Below, in pieces: positions 12,001 to 17,352 of a stretch of 64,000 bases of DNA (its first letter is position 1; each line of letters starts with the position of its first letter). Under the pieces are notes generated by a model. The model saw only the letters and a list, made by a program, of their open reading frames with translations, did no database searches and was not told the origin of the DNA. Source of the DNA: Anatilimnocola floriformis (GTDB taxonomy: Bacteria; Planctomycetota; Planctomycetia; Pirellulales; Pirellulaceae). A program made the translations under genes and the position numbers. Where the stretch lies: NCBI RefSeq assembly GCF_024256385.1, contig NZ_JAMLFW010000002.1, forward strand, positions 372,001 through 436,000, given 5' to 3'.

Positions 12001-13194
12001 GGGCTGGCGATTCCGAGCACGCTCCGCTGGATTCGGCCGAGCGTTTCAACGGCCATCACCATCAACGGCGGCCGGCCGACGGGACCCGTCGCGCCGACTG
12101 GCGATACGATCGGCGATGTGCTGAACCTCGATCTTTCGTTCCTGCCTGCCAATGCTCCGCTGATTCTGGGTACGGTGTCGGGCATTGTGGCAACGACCGG
12201 CGCGCAGCTGCTGTCGTACTCCGAGATCGAAGACTTCAACTTGGCTCTCAACAATAAGTTGATCAACGTGCAGATGGGCGACTTGCTCGTCCTCGGCACG
12301 ACGGGCGCCGACTTGATTCAGTTCAGCAAGAACCCGGTGCCAGGCGCGCTCGATCAATCACGCATTCGGTTGAACACGCTGGTGCAGGACATTACCACGA
12401 CCGGCAAGACGCTCGTCTATGCGGGCGCGTCGAACGATTACGTGACGATGTCGAACGTCGAGTATCCCGGCGAAATCTACGGCGAAGACGGCGACGATTA
12501 CATCGCCGGCGGTGTGGCCAATGACTTCCTGGTGGGCGGCTTGGGCAACGATCAGATCAATGCCAGCCGTGGCGACAACATAGTCTGGGGCGACGATGCG
12601 ACCGGTTTGATCGCCGGCGTGCTGCCGCAGGATTCTGTCGTCGGTGGCAATGACATTCTCAGCTCTCTTGAAGGCAACGACGTCTTTTACGGTGGTGGTG
12701 GCAACGATCAGGTGAGCCCCGGAGCCGGCGATGATTACATCTACGGCGGCGCGGGCAATGATCTGCTCGATGGCGCTCAGGGCGATGACCGCATCTACGG
12801 CGGCGATGGCGACGACGTCATCAGCGGATCCGGCGGCAACGACCTGCTCGTCGGCGGCGCTGGCAGCGATCAGCTGATGGGCCGCGACGGCAACGACGTG
12901 CTGATTGGCGGCGACGGCAGCGACAGTCTGGTCGGCGACGGCGGCGACGACTTGATCATCAGCGGCCTGTTGTTCAACGAAGCCAGTTCGTGGGTTGGCG
13001 TGGCAACCACTAGCACGTTCGACCCGAGCAGCTACTCCCGACTGACCGACAACGACGCCGCCCTCATGCTGCTCCTGTCGCAGTGGGGCAGCCTGCACGA
13101 CAAGAGCTCGCTCGGCTCGGTGACCAGCGACGGCGATCCCGATATCGTCGTCAACGGCACCGGGAACGACGATCTGACGTTTGCCACCACCTAA
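1..13194 (+). CDS. Giant surface beta-helix protein with C-terminal RTX-like repeats (5' partial)
   Basis: The reading frame is open from the first base, so the N-terminus, including any signal peptide, lies upstream. About 4,397 codons are visible. Codons 1 to about 2430 are autotransporter-associated beta-strand repeats, recognisable by recurring motifs of the type GxGTLxLxGxNTYTGxTxVxxGTL, which fold as a right-handed beta-helix. A new segment starts near codon 2446 (VVWDGRVDGG) and leads into filamentous-haemagglutinin-like repeats, including an exact 71-residue tandem repeat. Codons about 4157-4321 carry GGxGNDxLxGG-type nonapeptides typical of calcium-binding RTX proteins. Three about 100-residue inserts beginning ETQQ or EVQ (near nt 640, 3760 and 5100) resemble inserts in the RHS protein at 44-51 kb. 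A cell-surface or exported role is inferred from this make-up; the ligand is unknown. A hairpin terminator follows the stop. Confidence 0.93.
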   Translation: MVSGTTPGAGAITTTGAGLVVLSNNNTSYTGSTFINGGGGLVLRNSGALGPITNTLNISVAASLFFTNYGAAATTVTISNPITLNADLTIRGDNNVVLAGPISGQGAANRTLNLTVNAASNLTVSGPINLSNDGTQRTFIVNTNTFNHATNLSGVLRNGSGAVNHAFQKGGTGTLIMSGDSNSGANTDFIGTTTISTGIVRMAHNNAFGNIVAETQQFSVGGGIGSSFTLTYLGATTAPIPFDGAGNPPTTAQVAAAFNLLSPVVRSAPVTVTGTPGNYTIVFSGLAGVDVNAVTVTNLVSASASGVATTVSGGGTSVSAGATLQLIPGLSVPEFISLNGAGLGNLGALRFIDVTPGTSETTTLTNASQTLTAAFIGVDGGGANPDRLIINGYYMSAAGVTTKVGAGDLEFGGTSDNGLSLIMNGATLQAGFDDGFDIRSGTVIFNKVTGSMAYAGGTTTALNVGDGGGPDRLILTGASLDHIGGTQTPVNVNPGAFLTMSGSATTEVLPAAVTINRWLNATGTIDSTATRTFILNNNVTVANFGYTDGATPAGTIAGQLDLAAATRTFTVNDSIILNSAEDLVVSAVMSSATAGTGITRNGFGTMAVTGVNTYQGTTSVNAAEQLDGIFGRVGGTLVARGAGTLGTGALTINEGSTVTLDNSATNVVSRVGDAVAVTMNGSLNLIGNAAGSTEIVGNVTVNVRNNGGAPARITIDSSAGGLTMLQTPALGRGGGATVELVGVGAALGATTNSRIQVTTTNPLVNNVLTWGTVRSPGSLLDLITDTDGTAGSAPYFLGPVTTYSNDINAGGIVRLTGGTHTITANTPAIAALLIEGGATVNSNNFDMLMGTATAGLIYSAGGNNAINLGATGEFTYGAREPLFLVESGSQLTANGLINSTAGLRLERGGTLVLAGDNEQGANGTFTGAIDIGSGTLRASNADALNQASAATVTVRNLASLILDADMSTLTARTLNLSGPGVNNAGALQVTAGSDIVWGNGTSNFAWNQTPGNLTPLLVNVAATGTFNASGTTTNANAPLIKIGGGSMEFSGTTANANASAISVNEGTLILNKTAAVSAVVSALTIEDLGNFDPAGVGTVTYGAAGGTNNIADTISVVVNDQGVLNLAGASDIINALTVNGSRVGSDNLATGAGTLQINGGLNLTGGTLSGNILLNSNLAYNSNSFGPNGQAIINAQLDLNTPTGNAARTFTIADNYAVNDLVINGRIFNGRILKQGAGALALTNATNVLTDFSEVQVLTIPETVSSFTLNFNGVVTSVINSTFTAAAIQTALNTVLGTGTTNVTLTGGGGTPYTLTVTFTGILAGANVANFAAVVTSGSGTITAAVTDGASGFNLNAGSLALNATAALGGGTLNVSATTTVRPIAGAALNLSSRILMNPNLTTIFGGRRDFGGTDALTLSGTEIVVVPGLNLNNNWQIDDPLLNMQVTGVIAGGARNVASTSNPLVKTGFGKLVLSGTSTFVGNVTVSAGILNLQSNGALGAATPALGNLAGQVVSVAGMAAIELEGGVTISDRTLILNVANPPAFATGYLNDFNGALRSRSGSNIWRGTVDMRSFDAGARSIYIGVDAGQLTIDGSIIGTTSASAVLGNSLIKVGNGTLVFDGAAPNQYTGTTAVISGTLVLNKPAGVNAIAGTLVVGDNFGTDIVESRNAEQIVNTALLQVQSSGQLILNGVAAAVANEVQTLTFPALATTGTWNLSVLGTNLVNLPFNITPSALESMISAAIPGSVVRVGGVSALQYTFTFLGPNAGQDVVDTVAIAPQGSFANTTTTQQGGMAITGGETVNTPQLFVGATSSASIDLGGAMLLLNGDVTVTARPGITTSVAAQITGTAASRVSLLPENATVAATRTFTVNDGSGLVELNVIPVIIDKPGTIFTASLTKTGAGRLSLAGDNTYTGTVTISQGALRIQHPNALGDTGFVPGGPTVTVAAGTALEFDIAGTNTIDNELFSVAGAGIVNGSVTALMAAPNLGTGAIRNISGNNRVTVSTIDSVFTMTANTLFAVNGGKLTIDGVITGAFAVIKAGSGDLEMAGNVDNAYSGNTFVSEGKLVLNKSGIARAIGGNTIAGSGELFIGDNLGPDNSDSVEYAATAGTDQINDFRPIHITRNGRLNLNNISDFLTGTFFLDVGSTMSGDVVTGTGVLTMNTNTFYAMSQAGQTATSPAVTLQGFYDGSVTGNRIFTPYEGPANVEMDIQAVLSGAAAVTWTKQGRGTTIFSGNNTYTGTTLVNTDGGTLVINSPATVAASNFTVNPGATLGGNGTINGTVTVAANGSNLTIGGTINPGTPGAAPNNTGILTVANNVSFGNRSELFVDLNGNVPGTSHDQLRITGTGTLTISNAVNNGANLNGRTGAAVIAGTGIKVIDKVSAGGFTGTPTAATPFFANAFSLTGNITLGTRSYAYVYNDNSGLPLGDGNDFVLTAIPSTVVWDGRVDGGAITASNNWTLAANWVGDAVPSPGDAILFNDIGIGNGKNLPFNDFPALSQFGVITFANSSGSYTITGNSITLAHPTLAAVISDNTLNLPVSNSLNVALVTATLAQTITVKDGSTLTLGPVTMVAAAPLTINNGVAGPDATGNIVFGGTVNGAAALTINLAGTATFTGAVGGTTPLTSVTITTADDVTFNSTVATTGNLLQSAGTGTTTLSGGTIGGTLSISNEAVALAGVTTTVTGNTTLNATIGGVTQTAGALITPSLTLTGVGVFSLPQAANDFNTLAANVDGATTIRDVDDLLISGTGIITSNDDVAIQTGTTLGVNAPVNLGTGDLTLTTGAATTQTAAIIGGGLELLGVGPFTLLNAANDIATLAANTTEAISYNDATGFVVGTVTGSGTTGITTTNDNVTLGAGGAVTQLATASILSATLTLQGAGSFNLNSATNDATSLAGNTTGAITYTDANNLALGVITAGVSTVTVNSVAGALTDGNAAANNITAGAFVATSATGVGTVADPLETTLGGLEAAGGSGGVFIANTGSLTIGGVSAVVGVSAAGSISITSTAGIAVGELITTPGNVTLAAGTGGISTPTAGVDVTAADLNATATTGIDLDTDVATVTLTNTGAGNVIIDEVSALVITNLTVANGNAAINAGGALTNGAGSILSVSGNGSFGGSTVNLGTQAGDSLALGSLAFNSPGAVTIDLNSATALGGTSTANSLLLTSTGALTNLAGASVTVTGAATLSAPSISLGSQAGDSINFGSLNFNTPGAANIAVDSNMQLFGVNTAASANLSSTAALTNAAAASITISGLGTFGGATVNLGNQAGDTFNTGNLGFSGTGAINISEDSSITLGGTSNAGSVQLTSPSTIDNAPGANVNITGATVLSATSIALGNQAGDVLSFGPITFTATGGGVLIEENGSLQLAGANTAPGAILLTAIDAASAGQDLTLAAGGSVTSGTSSITLNAGDNATIAGNLTSALATTINVDFGDAESPGVIEATSISGGVLTITPVGVITTPAVGSGGGLFLNGNDDYDTFSLQPQVTTEIRINGNDPTGTDTGDNLALDTSVATGALLNVPGTIAPYIGAGSGSWTFTSAHQQVLFTNIEEQSPPTPFHLTIDNSVSMIGNIVIMRDASQTRVQIRNGSNAGPIVFQGLLTTILSVRVLGSAANDMVTIDDINTLPDFIASVPGVGDNPNLAGTGEIFFDGMGGNDTLVYNLNGPSVAQTYAIGTGSSPGSQAGEILSVGSGISLPSYFQNVELVQRIGTNATPGSSTIEGDTTNNSIAITASGALNRVTATGYVPYEVSNSSIGQLTVNGGAGTDTLELISLGSGAGNPAINLNGGADADTIRVHSTSTHTGPVTLVGGTGSDIFQLFNALNQVDGIVAPIVVDGTDGSLAANNDQLIIDDSGDLTADTVSIGAVNPAMSADYRVEGITSTPGDDVVFRNIDTLSYTGTQGNDLLDTRLVNTLPAHDLSFVTVNGWLGADQFLLYTSDQLGGTSPAPTATASGVNSINLNGDAPGNPNPTDGNDIFGETAPGLVGTGSGNAGLAIPSTLRWIRPSVSTAITINGGRPTGPVAPTGDTIGDVLNLDLSFLPANAPLILGTVSGIVATTGAQLLSYSEIEDFNLALNNKLINVQMGDLLVLGTTGADLIQFSKNPVPGALDQSRIRLNTLVQDITTTGKTLVYAGASNDYVTMSNVEYPGEIYGEDGDDYIAGGVANDFLVGGLGNDQINASRGDNIVWGDDATGLIAGVLPQDSVVGGNDILSSLEGNDVFYGGGGNDQVSPGAGDDYIYGGAGNDLLDGAQGDDRIYGGDGDDVISGSGGNDLLVGGAGSDQLMGRDGNDVLIGGDGSDSLVGDGGDDLIISGLLFNEASSWVGVATTSTFDPSSYSRLTDNDAALMLLLSQWGSLHDKSSLGSVTSDGDPDIVVNGTGNDDLTFATT
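9385..10150 (+). repeat. Exact 213-bp (71-residue) tandem repeat inside the giant protein
   Basis: The motif LGxQAGD recurs with codons starting at 9385, 9598, 9811 and 10024, that is, exactly 213 bases apart each time. Each unit reads roughly LGxQAGD, a GSLxF strand, a GAxxI strand, LGGTxTA, LTSxxxLTN and ITGxxT. The fourth unit decays after about 10150. The identical unit length with diverged sequence points to duplication and then drift under a fixed structural register. Confidence 0.9.
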
Positions 13195-13216
13195 TTGCGA
13201 GGGTGGCCGGTGCGAG

Positions 13217-13238
13217 CGCCAGCGGATTTACGCTGGCG
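13217..13238 (+). terminator. Hairpin after the giant gene
   Basis: A perfect 8-bp stem, CGCCAGCG and CGCTGGCG around a six-base loop, starts 22 bases after the stop codon. It is followed by TTGGTT rather than a clean T run, so it is only a likely terminator. Confidence 0.5.
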
Positions 13239-13371
13239 TTGGTTCCTGCAAAGCTCGCTCGGTCGGTTGCCCATCCCGGGGTCCGATGTTAAACTTTCGT
13301 TTTCGTCGCTTGGCCCTAAACAGGCCGAGGCGGTGGGCGGGCGCTGCAACCATCGCCGCCAAACAACACCC

Positions 13372-13410
13372 GGCGGGGTAGCTCAGTTGGTTAGAGCAAC
13401 GGCTTCATAA
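13372..13410 (+). pseudogene. 5' half of a tRNA-Met (CAT) gene, cut in the anticodon loop
   Basis: The 39 bases fit tRNA positions 1-38: acceptor strand GGCGGGG, TA, D-stem GCTC with loop AGTTGGTTA and GAGC, then ACGGC, the loop TTCATAA and nothing further. The expected 3' anticodon strand (GCCGT), the T arm and the acceptor 3' strand are missing both directly downstream and, as far as I can see, anywhere in the window. The fragment breaks exactly after the anticodon loop, a common crossover point for elements that integrate in tRNA genes. It could be an attachment-site remnant or a decayed gene; it cannot give a working tRNA. Confidence 0.75.
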
Positions 13411-13432
13411 AGCAAACGAAGCCTTCTTTTTC
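13401..13432 (+). terminator. Terminator built on the tRNA remnant
   Basis: GGCTTC, which is the end of the tRNA fragment, pairs with GAAGCC at 13418-13423 across an 11-base loop. TTCTTTTTC follows. The stem therefore uses tRNA anticodon-arm bases as its left side. Confidence 0.5.
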
Positions 13433-13451
13433 TTCCCGCGAAAACCACCGA

Positions 13452-13475
13452 AAAAGCCTTATTTTCCAGGCTTTT
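13452..13475. terminator. Bidirectional hairpin AAAAGCCT / AGGCTTTT
   Basis: An 8-bp stem with an 8-base loop has an A run on one side and a T run on the other, so it can act as an intrinsic terminator on either strand. Confidence 0.55.
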
Positions 13476-13532
13476 CTTGCTGTTTCGGACCGCCTGCGAA
13501 ATGCCGTACAAATTGGCGTTTTCCGGGCCTTG

Positions 13533-13550
13533 CGGTTGTAATTACAACCG
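13533..13550. promoter_or_regulatory. 18-bp perfect palindrome CGGTTGTAATTACAACCG
   Basis: This uninterrupted 18-base palindrome lies about 85 bases upstream of the small gene at 13636. Size and symmetry fit a dimeric repressor operator, but no cognate regulator is identified. Confidence 0.35.
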
Positions 13551-13635
13551 GCCGCTGCCGAAAATTCTTAGAACTTTAGTGGTAGTTATTGTGAAAACAG
13601 GCGATAATAAAAGTAGAGGCATAGAAAGTAGCAAA

Positions 13636-13806
13636 ATGACGGCTAAAGAGATTGTTTCGGCAGTGAGAAAAGCCCAGGCGAATGGCGAAGATGTGACTGC
13701 CCTATTTCCCGTCCTTATTGAATTAGTGCTGAAACTCGTCAGCGAGCGCGAGCGGTTACTTGCAATGATCGAATCGCTGAAGCGGCGGCCGACAGGATTT
13801 GCCTAG
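13636..13806 (+). CDS. Small hypothetical protein, 56 residues
   Basis: A short acidic/basic helical protein starting MTAKEIVSAV. I chose the ATG at 13636; the frame is open further upstream, but that part is poor in coding character and covers the palindrome. It has no recognised domain. It sits just inside the suspected island edge, after the tRNA remnant, in lower-GC DNA than the giant gene. Whether it is expressed is uncertain. Confidence 0.4.
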   Translation: MTAKEIVSAVRKAQANGEDVTALFPVLIELVLKLVSERERLLAMIESLKRRPTGFA

Positions 13807-13890
13807 GCACGCAGATTCTTCAGGTGGCGATCGGCGAAATGCTTAGCTAGAATCCGCTCATGCCAAGAGCGGTTAATTGGAGAAATTACG

Positions 13891-14103
13891 ATGGGTGGTG
13901 ATTGGGATCCAGATGGACCAGTGGGGCCTGCTTCCTCCGGACCTGGGTATCAGGGCTGCTGCTGTTCCGGAACGGCAGCATTAATCTTGATTTCGTTCTT
14001 ACTGCTCGGCGCGATCGGCTCGACAGGAATAGCGTTACTGTTTCGGTATCAGATCGCCAGTAATTCAACGCCCCCAGTTCCAGCTGTGCTGCAGGCGAAA
14101 TAA
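13891..14103 (+). CDS. Small single-pass membrane protein, 70 residues
   Basis: The start ATG is preceded by GGAG at a good distance. The first 20 residues are rich in Gly, Pro and Asp, then a CCC cluster leads into one strong hydrophobic segment (about residues 27-50, containing ALILISFLLLG and IALLF). The C-terminus is short. It resembles the many tiny Pro/Gly-tailed membrane proteins of planctomycetes, with no known function. A strong hairpin follows the stop at once, so it appears to be a single-gene transcript. Confidence 0.6.
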   Translation: MGGDWDPDGPVGPASSGPGYQGCCCSGTAALILISFLLLGAIGSTGIALLFRYQIASNSTPPVPAVLQAK

Positions 14104-14415
14104 AACGCCCGGTGAGTTACTTCACCGGGCCCGGTTTCCCTTGGGCCTTCGCCTTTCGTTTTGCTCGATTCACCGCGTCGATCACCTGCCACGCGACTTA
14201 GCGACCCTTCTACTTTCCAAGTGCCTAGCCGCGACGGTATCCGGAGTAATCGCCATGGCATAGGTATCTCCGGATCAATGTCGGATCACATTCAAAGTGA
14301 ATGATGACGGCACGATCCTCAGCGAGGTTCATGGCGAATTACTGGTTGACTTGATCGTCTCGGCGTTCGCGAGATCTTGGTCGCCATCGGAACATTTTCA
14401 GGCCAACCAGTTGCG
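14104..14415. other. Non-coding stretch with hairpin and inverted repeat
   Basis: Apart from the hairpin at 14107-14130, it holds an 8-bp inverted repeat, ATCCGGAG and CTCCGGAT, at about 14237-14276. A short open stretch near 14297-14400 may be the decayed front of the excisionase-like gene that follows. Confidence 0.4.
14107..14130. terminator. Strong hairpin GCCCGGTGA / TCACCGGGC
   Basis: A perfect 9-bp stem with a 6-base loop begins three bases after the preceding stop codon. The following bases are C/G-rich with a short TTT, so it may stop transcription or protect the RNA end. Confidence 0.6.
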
Positions 14416-14792
14416 GTCACTCCCGTTACACCCAAGTCATCCAATAAGCCTGTTGGGCTGCTCACCGCCAAAGAAGTGGCCAGCGATTGAAAGTGTCAAC
14501 CGCCACTGAGAGCTATGCCCTTTGCGCTGAGGGCAGACTGCAACACCACCGCGTTGGCACCGGCCAGAAGAAGCGATTCCGCTTCACCGAACAACAACTC
14601 GCCGACTACCTCGCGGCGACCGAAGTGATTCGACCGCTGGCGAAGATAATCGCGGACATGGAGAAAACCGAAAAGGAAGAGAAGCGGCAGAAGCGGGCTC
14701 GCAGATCGTCCCAGGTTGCGAACGAGGGTTATTCTCGCTTGCGCGAATTTGGATACGGCGACGGATCCCCGAAGAAGAAAAAGAAGAAATAA
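14416..14792 (+). pseudogene. Frameshifted excisionase-type HTH protein
   Basis: Two adjacent frames together give a typical excisionase/MerR-like helix-turn-helix. The first frame encodes GLLTAKEVASD and stops at TGA 14488-14490. The second, shifted by one base, continues LKVSTATE, LCAEGRLQHHRVG and KKRFRFTEQQLADYL, then ends in a lysine-rich tail. The join is expected at KEVA-x-LKVST, so one base seems to be missing around 14485. Such proteins normally bind DNA next to a recombinase and set the direction of excision. A shorter protein starting at TTG 14487 is possible but would lack the first helix. Confidence 0.6.
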
Positions 14793-14808
14793 TATCCATC
14801 CAGACGCG

Positions 14809-16104
14809 CTACTCAGGATCGTTGATAACTTGCAAAAGTTTCGAGATACATAGTTGATTCATGCTGGTCTTGCGATCGTGCGCCTCAGCCCGCAGCGATT
14901 CGTGCAAACTCTTCGGCAAGCGAACTACAATAACGCACGTTGGCTCCTTGACTTCCACAGCCGTAACGGACTTTTCACGAAGCCGGGCAACCATGGCCTG
15001 TATCTCTGCGTACTGAGCGGTCTTCTCGAACGCGGCCAGTTCCTCCGGCGAAGTAAAGAGCTTACGGACAAGTCCGTCGACGCCTAGGACTTCGCGGAAG
15101 AATTGAATCCAGTCTGGCTGCTTCTGAAACAGCATGCTCGCTATGCGTGTAGCAGTTTGGGAACGCTCTTCAGAGGGTTCGGCAACCAACTCGATCGAAT
15201 CGTTCATGTAAGCCACTGTTTGACGCGACGATATCCCCTCGGTGTTTCTCAATCGCCCCGAACCTTCAACCATCCGAGCACTGGTTACATCCAATTCCGC
15301 CAATGCGCCTTGCTCAACCAACCAGTAAAGTCGCTCTGCTTGTTCTGGTGTCAAGTCGACCGTTAGCAGCACACTGCCTCTCGCCTTGGAAACAACCCGT
15401 ACTGTGCCATCCAGCTTGAGTAGCTTTCCAATCGCTTCCAGAACTGCAATTTGGTCGGTCGCCGAAAAATCGTCGAAATTCTTATTGATCTTTAACTCAA
15501 CAAGCTGCGAACCCGTTTCAATGGCAACGCCCCCGGAACCGTAATCACCACTTCCGCTGAAATCGTTCTGGTCGACAAAAACATGCTCGTCGAGTTGATT
15601 CTGCGTCAGAATACGCCGTTCGCCGAGTGGAGGCATAGGAGTGATTTGCTGAGTCAAAAGCGAATACATGCGGTCGTACTCAGCCTTTCTCGTGACGTTG
15701 TAGCAAGTGACAGCACGAAGAACGTCAGGAGCAAATTTGCGGTCTTCATTGTGAAAGTAGATAGGGATGTATTTTGCGTTCTTTGACTGGTTTTCGTAGA
15801 TTTCTTGAGTAATCAGAAAACCTTCATGGCTCGCTCCATTGCCCTTGCCGGGCTCTTCATGGCCTTCGAATCTCGCTTTGTAAGTTTTCGAAAGTACAAC
15901 CAGCACATAATCAACAGACTGAAGTTTTGTAAGCATCCACCGAGGCCAGCCTTCTGGCGGAAATTCAACAAACTGATCAATCTCCGCATGAATTCCATCC
16001 GCTCGCAACATTGCGCAAAAAGAAGCAACTCGTTTTTTGTGTTGCTCCGAATCGTGGCTGTAGCTGATGAGAACGCGACAAGGAGGTGGATTAAGTTCTG
16101 GCAT
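14809..16104 (-). CDS. SEFIR-domain protein with C-terminal ribbon-helix-helix domain
   Basis: 431 residues, starting with ATG. Residues about 8-160 read as a SEFIR/TIR-like signalling domain: RVLISYSHDS at the front, GWPRWM, then YVLVVLSKTYK and a conserved IPIYF strand. Residues about 205-275 form a small domain of unknown function (DQIAVLEAIGKLLKLDGTV, then LTPEQAERLYWLVEQG). The last 40 residues (VVRLPKSLHESLRAEAHDRK, then SMNQLCISKLL) match the Arc/HicB ribbon-helix-helix DNA-binding fold. SEFIR proteins of bacteria are known as sensors or effectors in immune and signalling systems. Joining one to a DNA-binding tail is unusual and suggests self-regulation or DNA targeting, which is inference. 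It faces the broken excisionase gene tail to tail. Confidence 0.8.
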   Translation of the reverse strand: MPELNPPPCRVLISYSHDSEQHKKRVASFCAMLRADGIHAEIDQFVEFPPEGWPRWMLTKLQSVDYVLVVLSKTYKARFEGHEEPGKGNGASHEGFLITQEIYENQSKNAKYIPIYFHNEDRKFAPDVLRAVTCYNVTRKAEYDRMYSLLTQQITPMPPLGERRILTQNQLDEHVFVDQNDFSGSGDYGSGGVAIETGSQLVELKINKNFDDFSATDQIAVLEAIGKLLKLDGTVRVVSKARGSVLLTVDLTPEQAERLYWLVEQGALAELDVTSARMVEGSGRLRNTEGISSRQTVAYMNDSIELVAEPSEERSQTATRIASMLFQKQPDWIQFFREVLGVDGLVRKLFTSPEELAAFEKTAQYAEIQAMVARLREKSVTAVEVKEPTCVIVVRLPKSLHESLRAEAHDRKTSMNQLCISKLLQVINDPE

Positions 16105-16217
16105 AGCAGGAACGAAATGTGGGATTACAAAACTAAAGGATTGATTCTATCAGATACTTAACCGGGGCAAGATCAATTCGCCCCAACCTATGTCGGTCGA
16201 TTGCGATTTCTCCTCGA

Positions 16218-16379
16218 TCACGCTTCTTCAATCCGCTCCGCGACATCGAGAAAACGTTTCGCGTGTCGCTGCAGGGCACGGATCAATTGCCCCGCCAGAT
16301 CCAGTTCCTTGGCACTCAGCACCGCCTCGAAGGGCGGGTCACTGCAAACGTTCAAGTAGAACTCACAAATGCTTCTCAA
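16218..16379 (-). CDS. Small hypothetical protein, about 53 residues
   Basis: A short frame ends EAVLSAKELDLAGQLIRALQ, then RHAKRFLDVAERIEEA, which looks like real amphipathic helix coding. No ATG is available; I chose the TTG at 16379, which overlaps the end of the upstream gene by 17 bases. The overlap and strand suggest co-translation with the CxxC protein at 16363. Function unknown. Confidence 0.35.
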   Translation of the reverse strand: MRSICEFYLNVCSDPPFEAVLSAKELDLAGQLIRALQRHAKRFLDVAERIEEA

Positions 16380-16578
16380 GATGGTGCGTGCGCACGATGC
16401 CGAGCACCGCTAACCTCGCCTCGTCTTCGGTGGGCAGCGGCGCCGCATTCCATGTCTGGTCGCACAGCGGGCAATACCACTCGCCGTAATAGCCTGGCCT
16501 GCCGATCATCAGTCGCACCGAGTACGAAATGCCTCCAACTCGTAGCTGGTAGTGCTCGCGCTGGAATTTCTTTGTCAT
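16363..16578 (-). CDS. Small protein with CxxC motif, 71 residues
   Basis: The protein starts MTKKFQREHYQLRVGGISYS and contains YCPLCDQTW near residue 38 and HHLEKH at the end, together a possible Cys2His2 zinc-binding arrangement. It shares its tail with the next small gene. It is part of a set of small minus-strand genes between 16.2 and 20.4 kb. The metal-binding role is inference; no family is recognised. Confidence 0.5.
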   Translation of the reverse strand: MTKKFQREHYQLRVGGISYSVRLMIGRPGYYGEWYCPLCDQTWNAAPLPTEDEARLAVLGIVRTHHLEKHL

Positions 16579-16706
16579 CGTGCGGGCGATTGTAGGCCTG
16601 CAGCGACGCGTCCGAAATTACGACAGGTGCTGTCACAACTTTCCGGCTTCTTACCTGATCCTGCTAGAACTGCTGCTCCTGCCGGTCTTGGGTTACCGCG
16701 AAACAG

Positions 16707-16743
16707 AAAAACCCCTGACGAACGGGGCAACATCCGCCAGGGG
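16707..16743 (-). terminator. Intrinsic terminator on minus strand
   Basis: CCCCTG at 16712-16717 pairs with CAGGGG at 16738-16743. On the minus strand the stem is followed by TTTTT. Confidence 0.55.
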
Positions 16744-16829
16744 CCGTGCATGGAGTCCGCCGACTCTTCCGCAGGCGGGATTCTAGCTGAAGACGGCAAG
16801 CTGCTTTGTCATGGAATTCACGACAAGAA

Positions 16830-16859
16830 CCCCGGCACATGCTTCGACACGTGCCGGGG
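16830..16859 (-). terminator. Hairpin CCCCGGCAC / GTGCCGGGG
   Basis: A perfect 9-bp stem with a 12-base loop lies downstream of the minus-strand gene ending at 16973. On that strand TTCTTGTC follows. Confidence 0.5.
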
Positions 16860-16972
16860 CTGTCCGTGTGAGCAAACCCTGCTGGAATGCCCACGGCGGC
16901 GATTCACAAAACCCGCCGCAATGCTGACAGCAAGAGGCTCCGTCCAAAGTCGCCGGAGCGCTTGTGGCGGGT

Positions 16973-17206
16973 TTAATCCAACAGTCCCTTCAGAACGGCA
17001 ATCTGCGCTCGAAGCAGCGTCGGCTCTTCCCCGGATGCTGGTGGCGCGCCGTAAAACAGCTGGCTTGTTTTACGGGTCCACTGGTAATGATGTCCTTCGC
17101 CAGTAATGACGGCGATTCGGCGGCCCACGGTGGTGTCGAACAGCTCCACGCCAGATTCACCTGCTGCGCGCCATACGAATCGCTTGGCAGTGATTGCTTC
17201 ACTCAT
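16973..17206 (-). CDS. Small hypothetical protein, 77 residues
   Basis: Begins MSEAITAKRFVWRAAGESG with a ribosome site (GGGAG) eight to nine bases ahead of the ATG. It is compact and soluble with no membrane segment, and has a leucine-rich helical C-terminus (LLRAQIAVLKGLLD). Two hairpins follow, so it may be the last gene of a transcript. No family recognised. Confidence 0.55.
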   Translation of the reverse strand: MSEAITAKRFVWRAAGESGVELFDTTVGRRIAVITGEGHHYQWTRKTSQLFYGAPPASGEEPTLLRAQIAVLKGLLD

Positions 17207-17352
17207 TTCTCAACTCCCGTAAAAGAATTCGGGGCGAGGGGCCAATGGCGGTTAGCGGCCCGCAGCGAATAAGTGTGCCTACAACATGACGCAAGCGGCA
17301 CGGACTGTCTGTGGTTTAGAACACCACGCGGGTAGAATTCTCTGGTGCAAGT

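Larger units (their letters stand above)
16580..16972. other. Gene-free spacer with two hairpins
   Basis: No convincing coding frame. The stretch holds two terminator-like hairpins (16707-16743 and 16830-16859), both suited to stop minus-strand transcription coming from the gene at 16973. Confidence 0.5.

Noticed and set aside
13401-13423. Group I intron in the tRNA-Met anticodon loop, with GGCTTC pairing GAAGCC as a P1 helix
   Set aside because: No 3' tRNA half follows within the size of such introns or anywhere in the window, the pairing lacks the usual U-G at the splice site, and the T run fits a terminator better.
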